A DNA stretch of 61,487 nt from Flavobacterium sp. (GTDB taxonomy: Bacteria > Bacteroidota > Bacteroidia > Flavobacteriales > Flavobacteriaceae), in contig JAQSDU010000006.1 in NCBI GenBank assembly GCA_029946065.1, forward strand, positions 1 to 61,487, given 5' to 3'. Below the pieces are notes generated by a model that was given only the letters and a program-made list of their open reading frames with translations, was not told the origin of the DNA and did not search any database. Shown here in pieces: positions 44,416 to 53,460 of this stretch (positions are counted from its first letter, which is position 1; every line of letters starts with the position of its first letter). The translations under genes and the position numbers were made by a program.

Positions 44416-45720
44416 ATGGCAGACAAAGAACCAATAAAAGAAGAAAGGATTTTAAAAAAATCTGCTACATTGACAACTTATGAATTTGAAGATTCGGAAA
44501 AAAAATTCAAGAAAAAGAGTAAAGAAATATATCATAAAAAAGATATAGAAATTCATTTTCCTTGGAATTTTGATGGCAAACCTAAATATCCAAATATTAA
44601 ACAATTTGTTTATGAGGGATTTGAAGGGAAACTCCCTGTTGGTGTTTACAAAGTATCAACTTTTGGATATGGATTTAATAGTAAACTACAACCATTAGGT
44701 GATTATCTTGGTGCTGAATTAAAACTTGAAACTGTTAAAATAATTAAAACTGGTAAATCAACAATAGATTTAAGCAAAAAGGAAATTGTAATAACAGAAG
44801 AGATTTTACGGAAATGGTATGATATTTTTCAAGTAAAAATTGACCAGCAAAAACAAGAAAGAACGGTTTTAGCACAGCAACAACTAAAAGTTGTTTTTCC
44901 TACTGAGATTAAAGACGTTGAATTGAAATTTGTGAAAAATTCAATTTCAGAAGTAATTTCAACTTGGGGAAGTTCTATAAGTGAATTTTCAGAAAAAGAT
45001 AAAAGTTCAATAAAAGATATGTTTGATAAACTTTCTCTTACTGACGATTTTTTAACCCCTACAACTTTACTCGAAACAAAATCAAAAATCGACAAAAAAT
45101 ATATTGAGGATGTAATTACTGAATATAAATCCCTGATGAAAATTTCGACTGATACTGATGCCACAGAAAAAAAATGGCAAGCATTTTTAAATACGCATAA
45201 TTGGATTTTTTCATATATATTCTCTTTTCCCATTATTTTATTTCAAGATGAAGCTTATGTTGGTGGAAAAAACATTTCAAATGCTAATGGTAAAGTAACA
45301 GACTTTTTGGTTAAAAATGATTTGACAGATAATGTAGCTTTTATCGAGATTAAAACGCATAAAAGTGAGTTAATGAAAAAAGGAAAAGCATATAGAGGAA
45401 ATGATGTTTATGGAATGAGTACAGATTTATCAGGAGCTGTTTCTCAAGTACTCAATCAAAGAGATAATTTTCAAAAACATTTTGCAACAATAAAAATGGA
45501 TTCAGATGAATCTTTTGAATCTTTTAACTCAAAATGTGTTGTTTTAATGGGTCAAATAAAACAATTAAATAGTAAACAACAAAGACCTTTTGAATTAGTA
45601 AGAAGTAATAGTAAGGATGTAGAAATAATAACATTTGATGAGCTTTTAGGGAAGATTGAAAATATCCAAAAACTCATTGAAGGAAAATTTAAGCCAATCC
45701 CTAAACGAAAAAAAACATAA
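44416..45720 (+). CDS. sduA: Shedu-type immune nuclease (DUF4263)
   Basis: 434 residues. The N-terminal half is variable. The C-terminal DUF4263 nuclease (about 245-425) has the PD-(D/E)XK order VTDFLVKN (D296), AFIEIKTHKSEL (E311, K313) and DLSGAVSQVLNQ (Q344). The N-terminal flank of this domain reads WQAFLNTHNWIFSYIF, as in other Shedu proteins. Shedu is a single-gene anti-phage system. It stands on the right of the metal cassette within the element, typical of defence cargo; a small unknown gene follows. The family match is by pattern and reasonably strong. Confidence 0.82.
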   Translation: MADKEPIKEERILKKSATLTTYEFEDSEKKFKKKSKEIYHKKDIEIHFPWNFDGKPKYPNIKQFVYEGFEGKLPVGVYKVSTFGYGFNSKLQPLGDYLGAELKLETVKIIKTGKSTIDLSKKEIVITEEILRKWYDIFQVKIDQQKQERTVLAQQQLKVVFPTEIKDVELKFVKNSISEVISTWGSSISEFSEKDKSSIKDMFDKLSLTDDFLTPTTLLETKSKIDKKYIEDVITEYKSLMKISTDTDATEKKWQAFLNTHNWIFSYIFSFPIILFQDEAYVGGKNISNANGKVTDFLVKNDLTDNVAFIEIKTHKSELMKKGKAYRGNDVYGMSTDLSGAVSQVLNQRDNFQKHFATIKMDSDESFESFNSKCVVLMGQIKQLNSKQQRPFELVRSNSKDVEIITFDELLGKIENIQKLIEGKFKPIPKRKKT

Positions 45721-45831
45721 CTGCATACAATATTAAATTATTGAAAAATAAATAGTTCTAATAATAACTATTTAAAATCAATAAAACGAACTTATATACC
45801 TTCATAGAATAATTCAAAAACTTAAATAGAA

Positions 45832-46194
45832 ATGCAAAAGGAATTAAAATTTGAAAAAGGAAATCTCATAATTGGTTACTGTGATAACTCACAAGATATT
45901 TCTGTTTATGAAAGCAGAGAATATACAGAACCAATACGTTGTACATTTATTCCAAATGTTGAGATGACAGAAAAAGAATGTTTGAAATATACTAATGAAA
46001 ATATGCCTAAAATAATTGAAGAAGTTAAAATAGTAATTTCAGAAAATAATGAATTCTATAAAAACTTTGAAATTGATTTTAATTCTGAATTTTTAGGTTA
46101 TAATCTATATAGACATCACTTAAATAGAGATTTGCTAATTGTATTAGAAAGTTGGATGCGATTAAAGTGCGAATTGAAAGTAATTTTACAATAG
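45832..46194 (+). CDS. Small protein of unknown function, last gene of the element
   Basis: 120 residues, acidic and lysine-rich, without signal peptide or clear motif; contains EYTEPIRCTFIPNVEMTEKECLKY. It follows the Shedu-type gene by 111 bases on the same strand. It could be a partner of the nuclease, but nothing in the sequence shows this. Confidence 0.5.
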   Translation: MQKELKFEKGNLIIGYCDNSQDISVYESREYTEPIRCTFIPNVEMTEKECLKYTNENMPKIIEEVKIVISENNEFYKNFEIDFNSEFLGYNLYRHHLNRDLLIVLESWMRLKCELKVILQ

Positions 46195-46252
46195 ATATTA
46201 TTTAAAATGCTACATATAGCATATATAAATTTAGCATTTCAATGAAATAGAA

Positions 46253-46268
46253 AACCATTGCAATGGTT
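46253..46268. repeat. Single ATTGCAAT palindrome near attR
   Basis: AACCATTGCAATGGTT is a 16-bp perfect palindrome containing the same octamer as the arrays, but without the +11 partner. Located 94 bases before the right attachment repeat. Confidence 0.5.
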
Positions 46269-46308
46269 TATTGAAAAGGGGATTATAAAATTGAATCTTC
46301 ATTTCCAT

Positions 46309-46329
46309 GTACCTTATTTGTACCTCATA
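46309..46329 (+). repeat. Subterminal 21-bp repeat, right copy
   Basis: GTACCT at 46309 and 46320 (11 bp apart), then CATA; one base differs from the copy at 19428-19448. It lies 32 bases inside the right attachment repeat. Confidence 0.6.
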
Positions 46330-46361
46330 TCATTGAAGCCCTTTAAAATCAACAACTCATT

Positions 46362-46380
46362 ATTTCTGTATCGGAAAATA
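46362..46380 (+). mobile_element. attR: right attachment repeat
   Basis: ATTTCTGTATCGG then A and AAATA, matching the mnmE 3' end at 18 of 19 positions. Read in the mnmE frame, it gives F-C-I-G-K and a TAA stop with the following base, so it restores the original end of the target gene. Confidence 0.85.
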
Positions 46381-46435
46381 ATTGTACTGAAAACGCTCCG
46401 AAAAAGGCCCAAAAAAAACTTAATTCCAAAAAAAA

Positions 46436-46456
46436 CCGGACTGTATAACAATCCGG
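46436..46456 (-). terminator. Intrinsic terminator of the RND efflux operon
   Basis: On the minus strand CCGGATTG / CAGTCCGG (one G-U pair) around TTATA, then eight T, 23 bases after the operon's last stop codon. Just outside attR. Confidence 0.8.
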
Positions 46457-46478
46457 CTCTTGTTTTAAAATGATTATC

Positions 46479-47912
46479 TTATTTCCAACCACCACCTAAA
46501 TCCTTGTAAACATGGACTGCGGCGTTTAATTGTGATTGCTTTGTTTCAATCAGTTCTAGTTTTGATTCGAGTGCATCACGCTGCGTCATCAGCACTTCGA
46601 AATAATCTGCACGTGCCGATTTGAACAAATCATTGGCAATATCAATAGCCAAATTCAATGCCGCTACCTGCTGCGATTTCAACGCATAGCTTTTACTAAG
46701 ATTGTCGATTTTAGACAACTGATTCGACACTTCGAGATAGGCATTTAAAACCGTGCGCTGGTAGTTATAAAGCGCTTGTAACTGTCTTGCATTAGCGCTG
46801 CTGAACTCCGCCTTAATCGCATTCCTATTGATGAGCGGCGCAGCAATATCGCCTACAAGAGAATACAACACCGATTCCGGAAACTTCAAAAAATAAGATG
46901 GTTTGAAAGCCTGCAATCCCACGGCTGCTGAAATATCAAGCGAAGGATAAAATTCTGCACGTGCAACTTTTACGTCGAGTTTTGCCGCCGCCAGCTCCAA
47001 TTCTGCTTGTTTGATATCGGGACGGTTGTCTAGTAACTGTGCTGGAATTCCTGAACTGACTTCCGAAGGCAATAACGTCAAAAAGTTGGTTTTGTCTCTT
47101 TGTATTTCCTGCGGATAACGGCCTAATAAAAAGTTAATCCTATTCTCGGTTTCTTTTATCTGCTGTAAGATTCCAAACTCCATACTTTTCGAAGCCGATA
47201 CTTCTGCCTGGAATTTTTGAACTGCAAGTTCTGTTGTGCGCGCAGCTTCTTTCTGGACTTTAACGATGTCGAGTGCATTGTTCTGCAATTGAATATTCTG
47301 CCGAACGATGTCAAGCTGACTATCAAGAGAAAGCAATTCGTAATAAGAATCTGCAATTTCAGCGATAAGATTCGTGACCACGAAATTCTTGCCTTCAACG
47401 GTTGATAAATAACGGCTGACGGCAGCTTTCTTGGAATTACGTAGCTTTTTCCAAACATCCACTTCCCAATTCGCATAGGCGGCAAGGGTAAAATCTGTGA
47501 GCGGATCTGGCACTTCCATGCCTGGTGCAATTTCCGTTGACGCGTCGCCCGCACCTTGGCTGGTATATCGCCCTACTTTTTCAACGCCTGCTCCTGCCCT
47601 AACGCCAACTGTTGGTAACAAGGCACCTTTCCTAACACGAACTTCATTCTTAGCAATTTCGATTTCCTGCAAAGTGATGTTGAGTTCTTGGTTATTTTTT
47701 AGCGCGATGTCAATTAGATCTACGAGATGTTTGTCTTTAAAGAATTTTCTCCATTGGATGGTTCCGATATTAGCGGTATCCTTATTCGTATTATAAGCTT
47801 CCGGAACGGTCACTTTTGTAGTTTCTGTAGCAATGGCGGGTGCCTTACAGCTTATTACCGCCAGGCACAAGCCCAGCGGGATAAGATAGTGGTATGATTT
47901 GAATTTATACAT
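46479..47912 (-). CDS. TolC/NodT-family outer-membrane efflux lipoprotein
   Basis: 477 residues. Lipobox VISC (Cys about 22). Two OEP repeats with long helices, including IQWRKFFKDKHLVDLIDIALKNNQELN near the N-terminus, LLDNRPDIKQAELELAAAKLDVKVARAEFYPSLD, and the C-terminal YFEVLMTQRDALESKLELIETK helix. Outer-membrane channel of the RND system; overlaps the pump gene by 8 bases. Confidence 0.92.
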   Translation of the reverse strand: MYKFKSYHYLIPLGLCLAVISCKAPAIATETTKVTVPEAYNTNKDTANIGTIQWRKFFKDKHLVDLIDIALKNNQELNITLQEIEIAKNEVRVRKGALLPTVGVRAGAGVEKVGRYTSQGAGDASTEIAPGMEVPDPLTDFTLAAYANWEVDVWKKLRNSKKAAVSRYLSTVEGKNFVVTNLIAEIADSYYELLSLDSQLDIVRQNIQLQNNALDIVKVQKEAARTTELAVQKFQAEVSASKSMEFGILQQIKETENRINFLLGRYPQEIQRDKTNFLTLLPSEVSSGIPAQLLDNRPDIKQAELELAAAKLDVKVARAEFYPSLDISAAVGLQAFKPSYFLKFPESVLYSLVGDIAAPLINRNAIKAEFSSANARQLQALYNYQRTVLNAYLEVSNQLSKIDNLSKSYALKSQQVAALNLAIDIANDLFKSARADYFEVLMTQRDALESKLELIETKQSQLNAAVHVYKDLGGGWK

Positions 47913-50900
47913 TGTGATCGATTTCTTCGGTTAATGGGTTCTCTTCTTCTTTTTTAACAAACTTCGTTTTTTCAGAAATGGTGGCGAATATGTAGTACAA
48001 TCCAGGAATGATCAATACCCCAAAAATTGTCCCGATAAGCATCCCTCCAAGCGCGGCAGAACCGATGGTACGATTGCCTACTTTCCCCGGACCCGTTGCA
48101 AAAACCAATGGAATCAATCCCGCAATAAAAGCAAAAGATGTCATCAAGATCGGACGGAACCTCGCCGCAGCACCTTCAATAGCTGCTTTGAATACAGAAG
48201 CTCCAGCACGGTGCCGTTGCACTGCAAATTCTACGATTAATACCGCATTTTTTCCAAGCAGACCAATGAGCATTACCATGGCAACTTGTGCGTAGATATT
48301 GTTCTCCAATCCACAAATCATGAGCATTAAATAAGCCCCGAAAATACCAGACGCAAGTGACAATATGACCGTAAACGGCAATAGGAAACTTTCATACTGC
48401 GCTGCCAAAATAAGATAAACAAACGCAAGGCAAATCAAGAAGATATAAGCCGCCTCGTTGCCACGACCAACCTCATCTTTGGAAATTCCTGCCCAGTCAA
48501 TACCAAAACCTCTTGGTAGTTTCTTTTCTGCTACTTCAGTGATGGCTTTGATGGCCTGACTGCTGCTGTAACCGGGTGCTGCCTGTCCGCTGATTTCGGC
48601 TGAATTGTACATATTGTGACGTGTAATTTCCGACAATCCATACACTTTTTCCATTTTCATGAAAGCAGAAAACGGCACCATTTCATCGCGGTTGTTTTTG
48701 ACATACAATTTCAAAATATCTTCCGGCAATGCCCTGTATTCCGGTGATGCCTGTACCATTACTTTGTATTGGCGGTCGTATTTGATAAAACTAATTTCAT
48801 AATTACTACCAACAAGTGTTGCTAGCGTATTGGTGGCATTCTCAATCGTCACGCCTTTTTGCTGTGCAAGATCATTATCGATGTGCAGCATGTATTGTGG
48901 AAAACTGGCACTGTAGAACGTAAAAACCGATGATAATTCAGGACGTTTGTTGAGTTCTTTTACGAAATCATTGCCAATTGTTTCCATTTTCTTATAATCG
49001 CCTGAACCGCCTTTGTCAAGCAAACGCAGCTCGAATCCGCCCGCTGCGCCATAACCAGGAACCGCAGGTGGTTGAAAAAATTCAATCGTTGCACCGGCGA
49101 TGTCTTTGGATTTGGCTTCGAGTTCCTCGATGACCTCTTGTGCAGAGTGACTTCGTTCCTCCCAACTTTTCAGATTGATGAGACAAGTTCCTGAGTTGGA
49201 ACCCGTTCCTTCGGTAAGAATCTCGTAACCTGCAAGCGAAGAAACCGATTTTACATCAGGCAATGTTGAAGCAATTTTTTGAAGTTTTTCGGCAACCTGG
49301 TTGGTTCTTTCAAGTGTAGCACCCGGCGGTGTTTGAATTACGGCATAAAACATACCTTGATCTTCATTCGGGATAAATCCTGTTGGAAGGTTGTTGTTAA
49401 GTAAATAAATACCGATACAAAAACCAATAAACATTCCGAAAGTCACTACCCGTTTATTTACAATTTTTCCCAACAAGGAAGCATATTTTCCGGCAATACC
49501 ATTAAACCAGTTGTTAAAACCATCAAGCAATCTGTTGAGCGGTGTCTTCTTTCTTGGCTTACCATGTGTGCTTTTAAGCATCATGGCACATAGAGCTGGC
49601 GTTAACGTCAAAGCAACGATTCCCGAAAGGATGATAGAAGTTGCCATCGTGATAGAAAACTGCCTGTAGAAAATCCCAACTGGTCCTGACATAAATGCTA
49701 CGGGAACAAATACCGCCGCCATTACAAAAGTGATGGCGATAATGGCACCGCTAACCTCGTGCATGGCTGCTTTTGTGGCTTTTAATGGCGAGAGATGCTT
49801 CGTTTCCATGTTGGCATGAACTGCTTCTATGACAACAATGGCGTTGTCAACAACGATTCCAATTGCAAGCACCAATGCAAATAAAGTAATCAGGTTTAAC
49901 GTAATACCGAAATAAGACATGAAAATAAAAGTTCCGACCAACGAAACCGGTACGGCAATGGCTGGAATCAAAGTTGAACGCCAATCGCCGAGAAACAAGA
50001 ATACGACCAACCCAACCAAAAGAAAAGCTTCAAGTAAAGTATGTATAACTTTTTCGATAGAGGCGTCTAAGAATTTAGAAACGTCGTAACTAATTTCATA
50101 ATCCATTCCTTTCGGAAACGAACTGGCTTTGATTTCTGCAAGTTTTGCCTTTACGTCTTCAATAACCTGACTGGCATTACTGCCGTAAGATTGTTTTAAC
50201 ACAATGGCTGCCGATGGGCGACCATTAAGATTCGAATAAATATCGTACATCGAACTTCCAAACTCTACATTTGCCACGTCTTTCAAGCGCAGAATTTCTC
50301 CATTTGGACTCGCTTTGATGACAATATTGTCGTATTGTTCTTTTGTGGTAAACCTTCCCGGATATTTTAGGATATATTCAAATGCTTCTGACCGTTTTCC
50401 GGAGCTCTCCCCTGTTCTTCCCGGCGAAGCTTCTAAACTTTGCTGGTTGAGCGCTTCCATAACCTCGTCGGCAGAAACTTTGTAGGCAAGCATTCTGTCG
50501 GGTTTCAACCAAACACGCATGGCATATTCGCGATTACCGAGGATATCTGCATCACCTACTCCATTAACGCGTTTTAATTCTGACAATACATTAATATCTG
50601 CAAAGTTGTAAAGAAACTTTTGGTCAGCGCTTGGGTCTTTGCTGTAAAGATTCACATATAACAACATATTGGATTCTTCACGCGTAATTTTCACGCCTTC
50701 GCGGACGACAATCGGTGGCAGTTTATTCACCACGGAAGCCACACGGTTTTGGACATTCAAAGATGCCTGATTTGGGTCGGTTCCTAAATTGAAGATTACT
50801 TGTATCGAAGCTTCTCCGTCATTTCCGGCATCAGAAGCGATATATTTCATTCCGGGAACACCATTGAGCGCTCTTTCTAAAGGAATTATGACCGATTTGA

Positions 50901-51072
50901 TCATCAGTTCGTTGTTGGCCCCTGGATATTCTGCAGTGACATTCACTTTTGGAGGCGAAATCGATGGGAATTGTGTAACCGGCAATTGTATAAGGGCAAT
51001 AACGCCCAAAAAGACAATGATCAGCGATATCACGATGGATAGCACCGGCCGCTGTATAAATTTATTAAACAT
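47905..51072 (-). CDS. HAE1-type (AcrB-like) RND multidrug pump
   Basis: 1055 residues with two sets of six transmembrane helices and two large periplasmic loops. Landmarks: FNKFIQRPVLSIVISLIIVFLG, the FEYILKYPGRF region, GYGAAGGFELRLLDKG in the porter domain, GKNAVLIVEF in helix 10 with the proton-relay Lys. In helix 4 the pair is D409-N410 (GIVVDNAIVV), where AcrB has two Asp. Exports hydrophobic drugs or dyes by proton antiport. Middle gene of the adaptor-pump-channel operon. Confidence 0.93.
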   Translation of the reverse strand: MFNKFIQRPVLSIVISLIIVFLGVIALIQLPVTQFPSISPPKVNVTAEYPGANNELMIKSVIIPLERALNGVPGMKYIASDAGNDGEASIQVIFNLGTDPNQASLNVQNRVASVVNKLPPIVVREGVKITREESNMLLYVNLYSKDPSADQKFLYNFADINVLSELKRVNGVGDADILGNREYAMRVWLKPDRMLAYKVSADEVMEALNQQSLEASPGRTGESSGKRSEAFEYILKYPGRFTTKEQYDNIVIKASPNGEILRLKDVANVEFGSSMYDIYSNLNGRPSAAIVLKQSYGSNASQVIEDVKAKLAEIKASSFPKGMDYEISYDVSKFLDASIEKVIHTLLEAFLLVGLVVFLFLGDWRSTLIPAIAVPVSLVGTFIFMSYFGITLNLITLFALVLAIGIVVDNAIVVIEAVHANMETKHLSPLKATKAAMHEVSGAIIAITFVMAAVFVPVAFMSGPVGIFYRQFSITMATSIILSGIVALTLTPALCAMMLKSTHGKPRKKTPLNRLLDGFNNWFNGIAGKYASLLGKIVNKRVVTFGMFIGFCIGIYLLNNNLPTGFIPNEDQGMFYAVIQTPPGATLERTNQVAEKLQKIASTLPDVKSVSSLAGYEILTEGTGSNSGTCLINLKSWEERSHSAQEVIEELEAKSKDIAGATIEFFQPPAVPGYGAAGGFELRLLDKGGSGDYKKMETIGNDFVKELNKRPELSSVFTFYSASFPQYMLHIDNDLAQQKGVTIENATNTLATLVGSNYEISFIKYDRQYKVMVQASPEYRALPEDILKLYVKNNRDEMVPFSAFMKMEKVYGLSEITRHNMYNSAEISGQAAPGYSSSQAIKAITEVAEKKLPRGFGIDWAGISKDEVGRGNEAAYIFLICLAFVYLILAAQYESFLLPFTVILSLASGIFGAYLMLMICGLENNIYAQVAMVMLIGLLGKNAVLIVEFAVQRHRAGASVFKAAIEGAAARFRPILMTSFAFIAGLIPLVFATGPGKVGNRTIGSAALGGMLIGTIFGVLIIPGLYYIFATISEKTKFVKKEEENPLTEEIDHNV

Positions 51073-51096
51073 GGCTTAAATTTTTAGGGATTACGA

Positions 51097-52188
51097 CTAC
51101 TCCGCTTTTAGTTTCAATTGAGAAATGACATCATGAGGCTTTTCGTATCCATATTGGATTTTGTCATCATCTTTGACGGTTTGTACGCCTTCTAATAGTA
51201 TTTTGTCGTTTGCGTCAAGTCCGCTTTGCACGACATATAAATCGGGAATTTCTCCTTTGATGGTGATTTCCCTCGATTTTACCACGTTATTTTTATCCAC
51301 TACAAAAACATACATTTTATCTTGGATTTCATAGGTTGCTTTTTGCGGAATAAGTAACGCTTTTTTTACAGGAACAGTCATAAGGACTTTACCAGTTTCG
51401 CCATTCTTTAGCAATTTATCAGGGTTTGGAAAACCTGCACGGAAAGCGATATTACCGGTTTCGCTGTCGAATTCACTTTCAATAACTTCTACTTTTCCTT
51501 TGTATTTTAACGGTTCGTTATTGGCTAAAAGTAAACCCACCTGACTATCACCACGATCTTTTATGTCTGTTTGATAGCTGATGTATTCTGGTTCCGAAAC
51601 GTTAAAATAGGCAAACATACGGCTGTTGTCGGAAAGACTGGTAAGCAATTCACCTTCATCTATAAGACTGCCTAATTTCAATGGAATACGGTCGATTGTC
51701 CCAGCAAATGGCGCACGAATTTCAGTAAATGACAAGTGGAGCTTTGCAAGTGACACTTCGGCCTTAGCCTGCTCCAGTTTTGCTTGTGCCATCGCCTGTT
51801 CGTTTTTAGAAACTACGTTTTTGTCGGCAAGGGTTTTGGTGTTTTGCAATTCAATACTGGCGGCTTTGGCTTCTGATTCTGCTTTTTGTAATTCTGCCTG
51901 ATAAAGCTGCGGCATAATGCGAAATAAAAGTTGTCCGGCTTGCACATACTGCCCTTCGTCAACATAAATATTTTGCAAATAACCTTTTTCCTGTGCACGA
52001 ATTTCGACATTGCGCACAGACTTGATCTGCGACACATATTCCTTAGTAAACGAAGTATCAATTTGCACCGGATTGGTAACAGTGAACTTTCCGGCTTCTT
52101 CTTTTTCTACTTTTTTAGTGGTGCAGCTTACGAGACACAACAAGGCGATTATGCCTGTATATAAAACATTTTTCTTCATGGTATTCAA
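51097..52188 (-). CDS. RND periplasmic adaptor (membrane fusion protein)
   Basis: 363 residues (start at 52188 or, 3 codons later, at 52179). Lipobox VSC in LLCLVSCTTKK, Cys about 22. Lipoyl halves EIRAQEKGYLQNIYVDEGQYVQAGQLLF and ITEIRAPFAGTIDRI-type segment (TEIRAPFAGTIDRIPLKLG) flank a helical hairpin. First gene of the efflux operon; it begins 24 bases upstream of the pump gene. Confidence 0.92.
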   Translation of the reverse strand: MNTMKKNVLYTGIIALLCLVSCTTKKVEKEEAGKFTVTNPVQIDTSFTKEYVSQIKSVRNVEIRAQEKGYLQNIYVDEGQYVQAGQLLFRIMPQLYQAELQKAESEAKAASIELQNTKTLADKNVVSKNEQAMAQAKLEQAKAEVSLAKLHLSFTEIRAPFAGTIDRIPLKLGSLIDEGELLTSLSDNSRMFAYFNVSEPEYISYQTDIKDRGDSQVGLLLANNEPLKYKGKVEVIESEFDSETGNIAFRAGFPNPDKLLKNGETGKVLMTVPVKKALLIPQKATYEIQDKMYVFVVDKNNVVKSREITIKGEIPDLYVVQSGLDANDKILLEGVQTVKDDDKIQYGYEKPHDVISQLKLKAE

Positions 52189-52291
52189 TGTAAAAAATTG
52201 CGTATTAACGCTGTGGATTTAGATTATAGGAGGTAATCAATGGTCAGTGAGCAGTGTTCAGATGATGTGTACACTTATTGAACATCATTAA

Positions 52292-52678
52292 TCAAATCCG
52301 TAAAACCCTATTTACAATGTATATAGGTGAAGAAAGGCTATTAAGTGCCGAATAGTTTTTAAAATGTATGAAGTAATTATTGAGATAAGCAATTATGAAA
52401 AACTGATTATTAGGAGAAATATATTTTTCAATAAAAAAATTATTGTTATTGACATCTTTGCTGTTGCTAACACTACAAGATTCTTCTTCTAAATCTAAAT
52501 CGGCATCTTCAATTATGGTGCTGTCAAGATTTTTATTGGTGATTTTTATATGGTGATTTTTGGTAACATCGTGATTTGAAATTTGATGCATATGCTTGTG
52601 AATTCCTTTAGCATAGACTTGTTGTCCGCTACCCAGCAGAAGAAAAAACAGCGATATGAAAAAAAAAACAGCTCTCAT
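52292..52678 (-). CDS. Small exported His-rich protein of unknown function
   Basis: 128 residues. Signal peptide about 1-23 (ending VYAK). The next part is His-rich (IHKHMHQISNHDV, KNHHIKI), followed by an acidic stretch (EDADLDLEEES) and Asn-rich segment, ending PIYIVNRVLRI. It is 103 bases upstream of the efflux operon, same strand. Possibly metal-binding or an envelope stress factor; no recognised family. Confidence 0.6.
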   Translation of the reverse strand: MRAVFFFISLFFLLLGSGQQVYAKGIHKHMHQISNHDVTKNHHIKITNKNLDSTIIEDADLDLEEESCSVSNSKDVNNNNFFIEKYISPNNQFFIIAYLNNYFIHFKNYSALNSLSSPIYIVNRVLRI

Positions 52679-52932
52679 TTGATTTCAAAATTAAGTAAAG
52701 AATCGGCGCCACTAAACGTTTAATAACTAAAAATTAACAAAATTTAAGGTAATCTTAATTTTGAAATCGTTGTAGTTAGATCTGTTTCTAAAATTACTTT
52801 CAATGATCAAGCGGAAATTTTTAAGTTTGAGATAAACAATATTGCGGAACTTCAATGAAGTTAGCAAAAAAGTCAGTCGAATTTCTCTTATAAAAGTCAA
52901 CTATTAGTAGCCACTTCCATAAAAAGTTTCAC

Positions 52933-52940
52933 TAAATTTG
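52933..52940 (+). promoter_or_regulatory. Candidate -7 box (TAAATTTG)
   Basis: TAnnTTTG match 22 bases before the ATG at 52963. Confidence 0.5.
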
Positions 52941-52962
52941 GTATAATTCGAATCTATAAATC

Positions 52963-53355
52963 ATGACCATTACCATCCAGATCATTTGGCTATTTTTATT
53001 GGCACTTCCAATTGCTTGCGTGGCTTGGACTGTTACCCACGAGGAAGTGTTTCGCGAACCTAGAGAATATTGCGTGAACCGTTCTAAAAATGGAAAAACG
53101 CTGCTTAAACGCAAATTCTTTTACCTCTTTACTTGCGAATATTGCTTCAGTCATTATGTTTCGCTGTTTTTCGTGTGCCTGACCGATTTTCATTTGTTGC
53201 TAGGTGACTGGCGTGGCTACCTTATCGCAGGTTTTGCACTGGTATGGATTGCCAATATATATATGAGTATTTTTGCCTTTTTGCGGCAAGATATCAAAAA
53301 AGAAAAAACTGAAATTGCGCTGATGGAGGAAAAAATTGAAGAGAAAGGATTATGA
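52963..53355 (+). CDS. Small membrane protein of unknown function
   Basis: 130 residues with a hydrophobic N-terminus (IWLFLLALPIACVAWTV), a central membrane region with two Cys (FTCEYCFSHYVSLFFVCL), a third segment (YLIAGFALVWIANIYMSIFAFL), and a charged helical tail (KKEKTEIALMEEKIEEKGL). The stop codon overlaps the start of a 23-codon frame (ATGA), see the next entry. No family recognised. Confidence 0.65.
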   Translation: MTITIQIIWLFLLALPIACVAWTVTHEEVFREPREYCVNRSKNGKTLLKRKFFYLFTCEYCFSHYVSLFFVCLTDFHLLLGDWRGYLIAGFALVWIANIYMSIFAFLRQDIKKEKTEIALMEEKIEEKGL

Positions 53356-53423
53356 GTGAATATCGTCCAGATAGTTATCGGGATTGGGCGACCCAAAAAA
53401 GAAGTTATAAAAAAACTGGTTAA
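53352..53423 (+). CDS. Possible 23-residue small protein
   Basis: ATG overlaps the preceding TGA (ATGA). The frame is hydrophilic (SEYRPDSYRDWATQKRSYKK) and basic at the end. Overlap alone suggests coupled translation, but no other evidence. Confidence 0.3.
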   Translation: MSEYRPDSYRDWATQKRSYKKTG

Positions 53424-53460
53424 ATTTGAACAAAAATGGCGCATTGTCGCAAAACCGCTG

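Larger units (their letters stand above)
19286..46380 (+). mobile_element. 27.1-kb integrative element carrying metal resistance and a Shedu-type nuclease
   Basis: Bounded by 19-bp direct repeats at the mnmE 3' end. The left side has a tyrosine recombinase, helix-turn-helix proteins and a DUF3987/primase-like replication module; the middle has a heavy-metal cassette; the right has DUF4263 and an unknown gene. The right repeat recreates codons FCIGK plus stop, so the junction is precise. No relaxase, coupling protein or Tra gene is recognisable, so it would have to be mobilised by other elements, move by phage, or be stranded. The internal DNA is visibly more A+T-rich than the flanks. Confidence 0.85.

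Noticed and set aside
19428..46329. The 21-bp GTACCT repeats as the attachment core itself
   Set aside because: The mnmE-derived 19-bp repeats lie outside them and restore the target gene exactly, so the inner repeats are more likely arm sites.
46258..46473. 71-codon frame running through the right end of the element
   Set aside because: It crosses the subterminal repeat, attR and the efflux terminator and has no protein-like composition.
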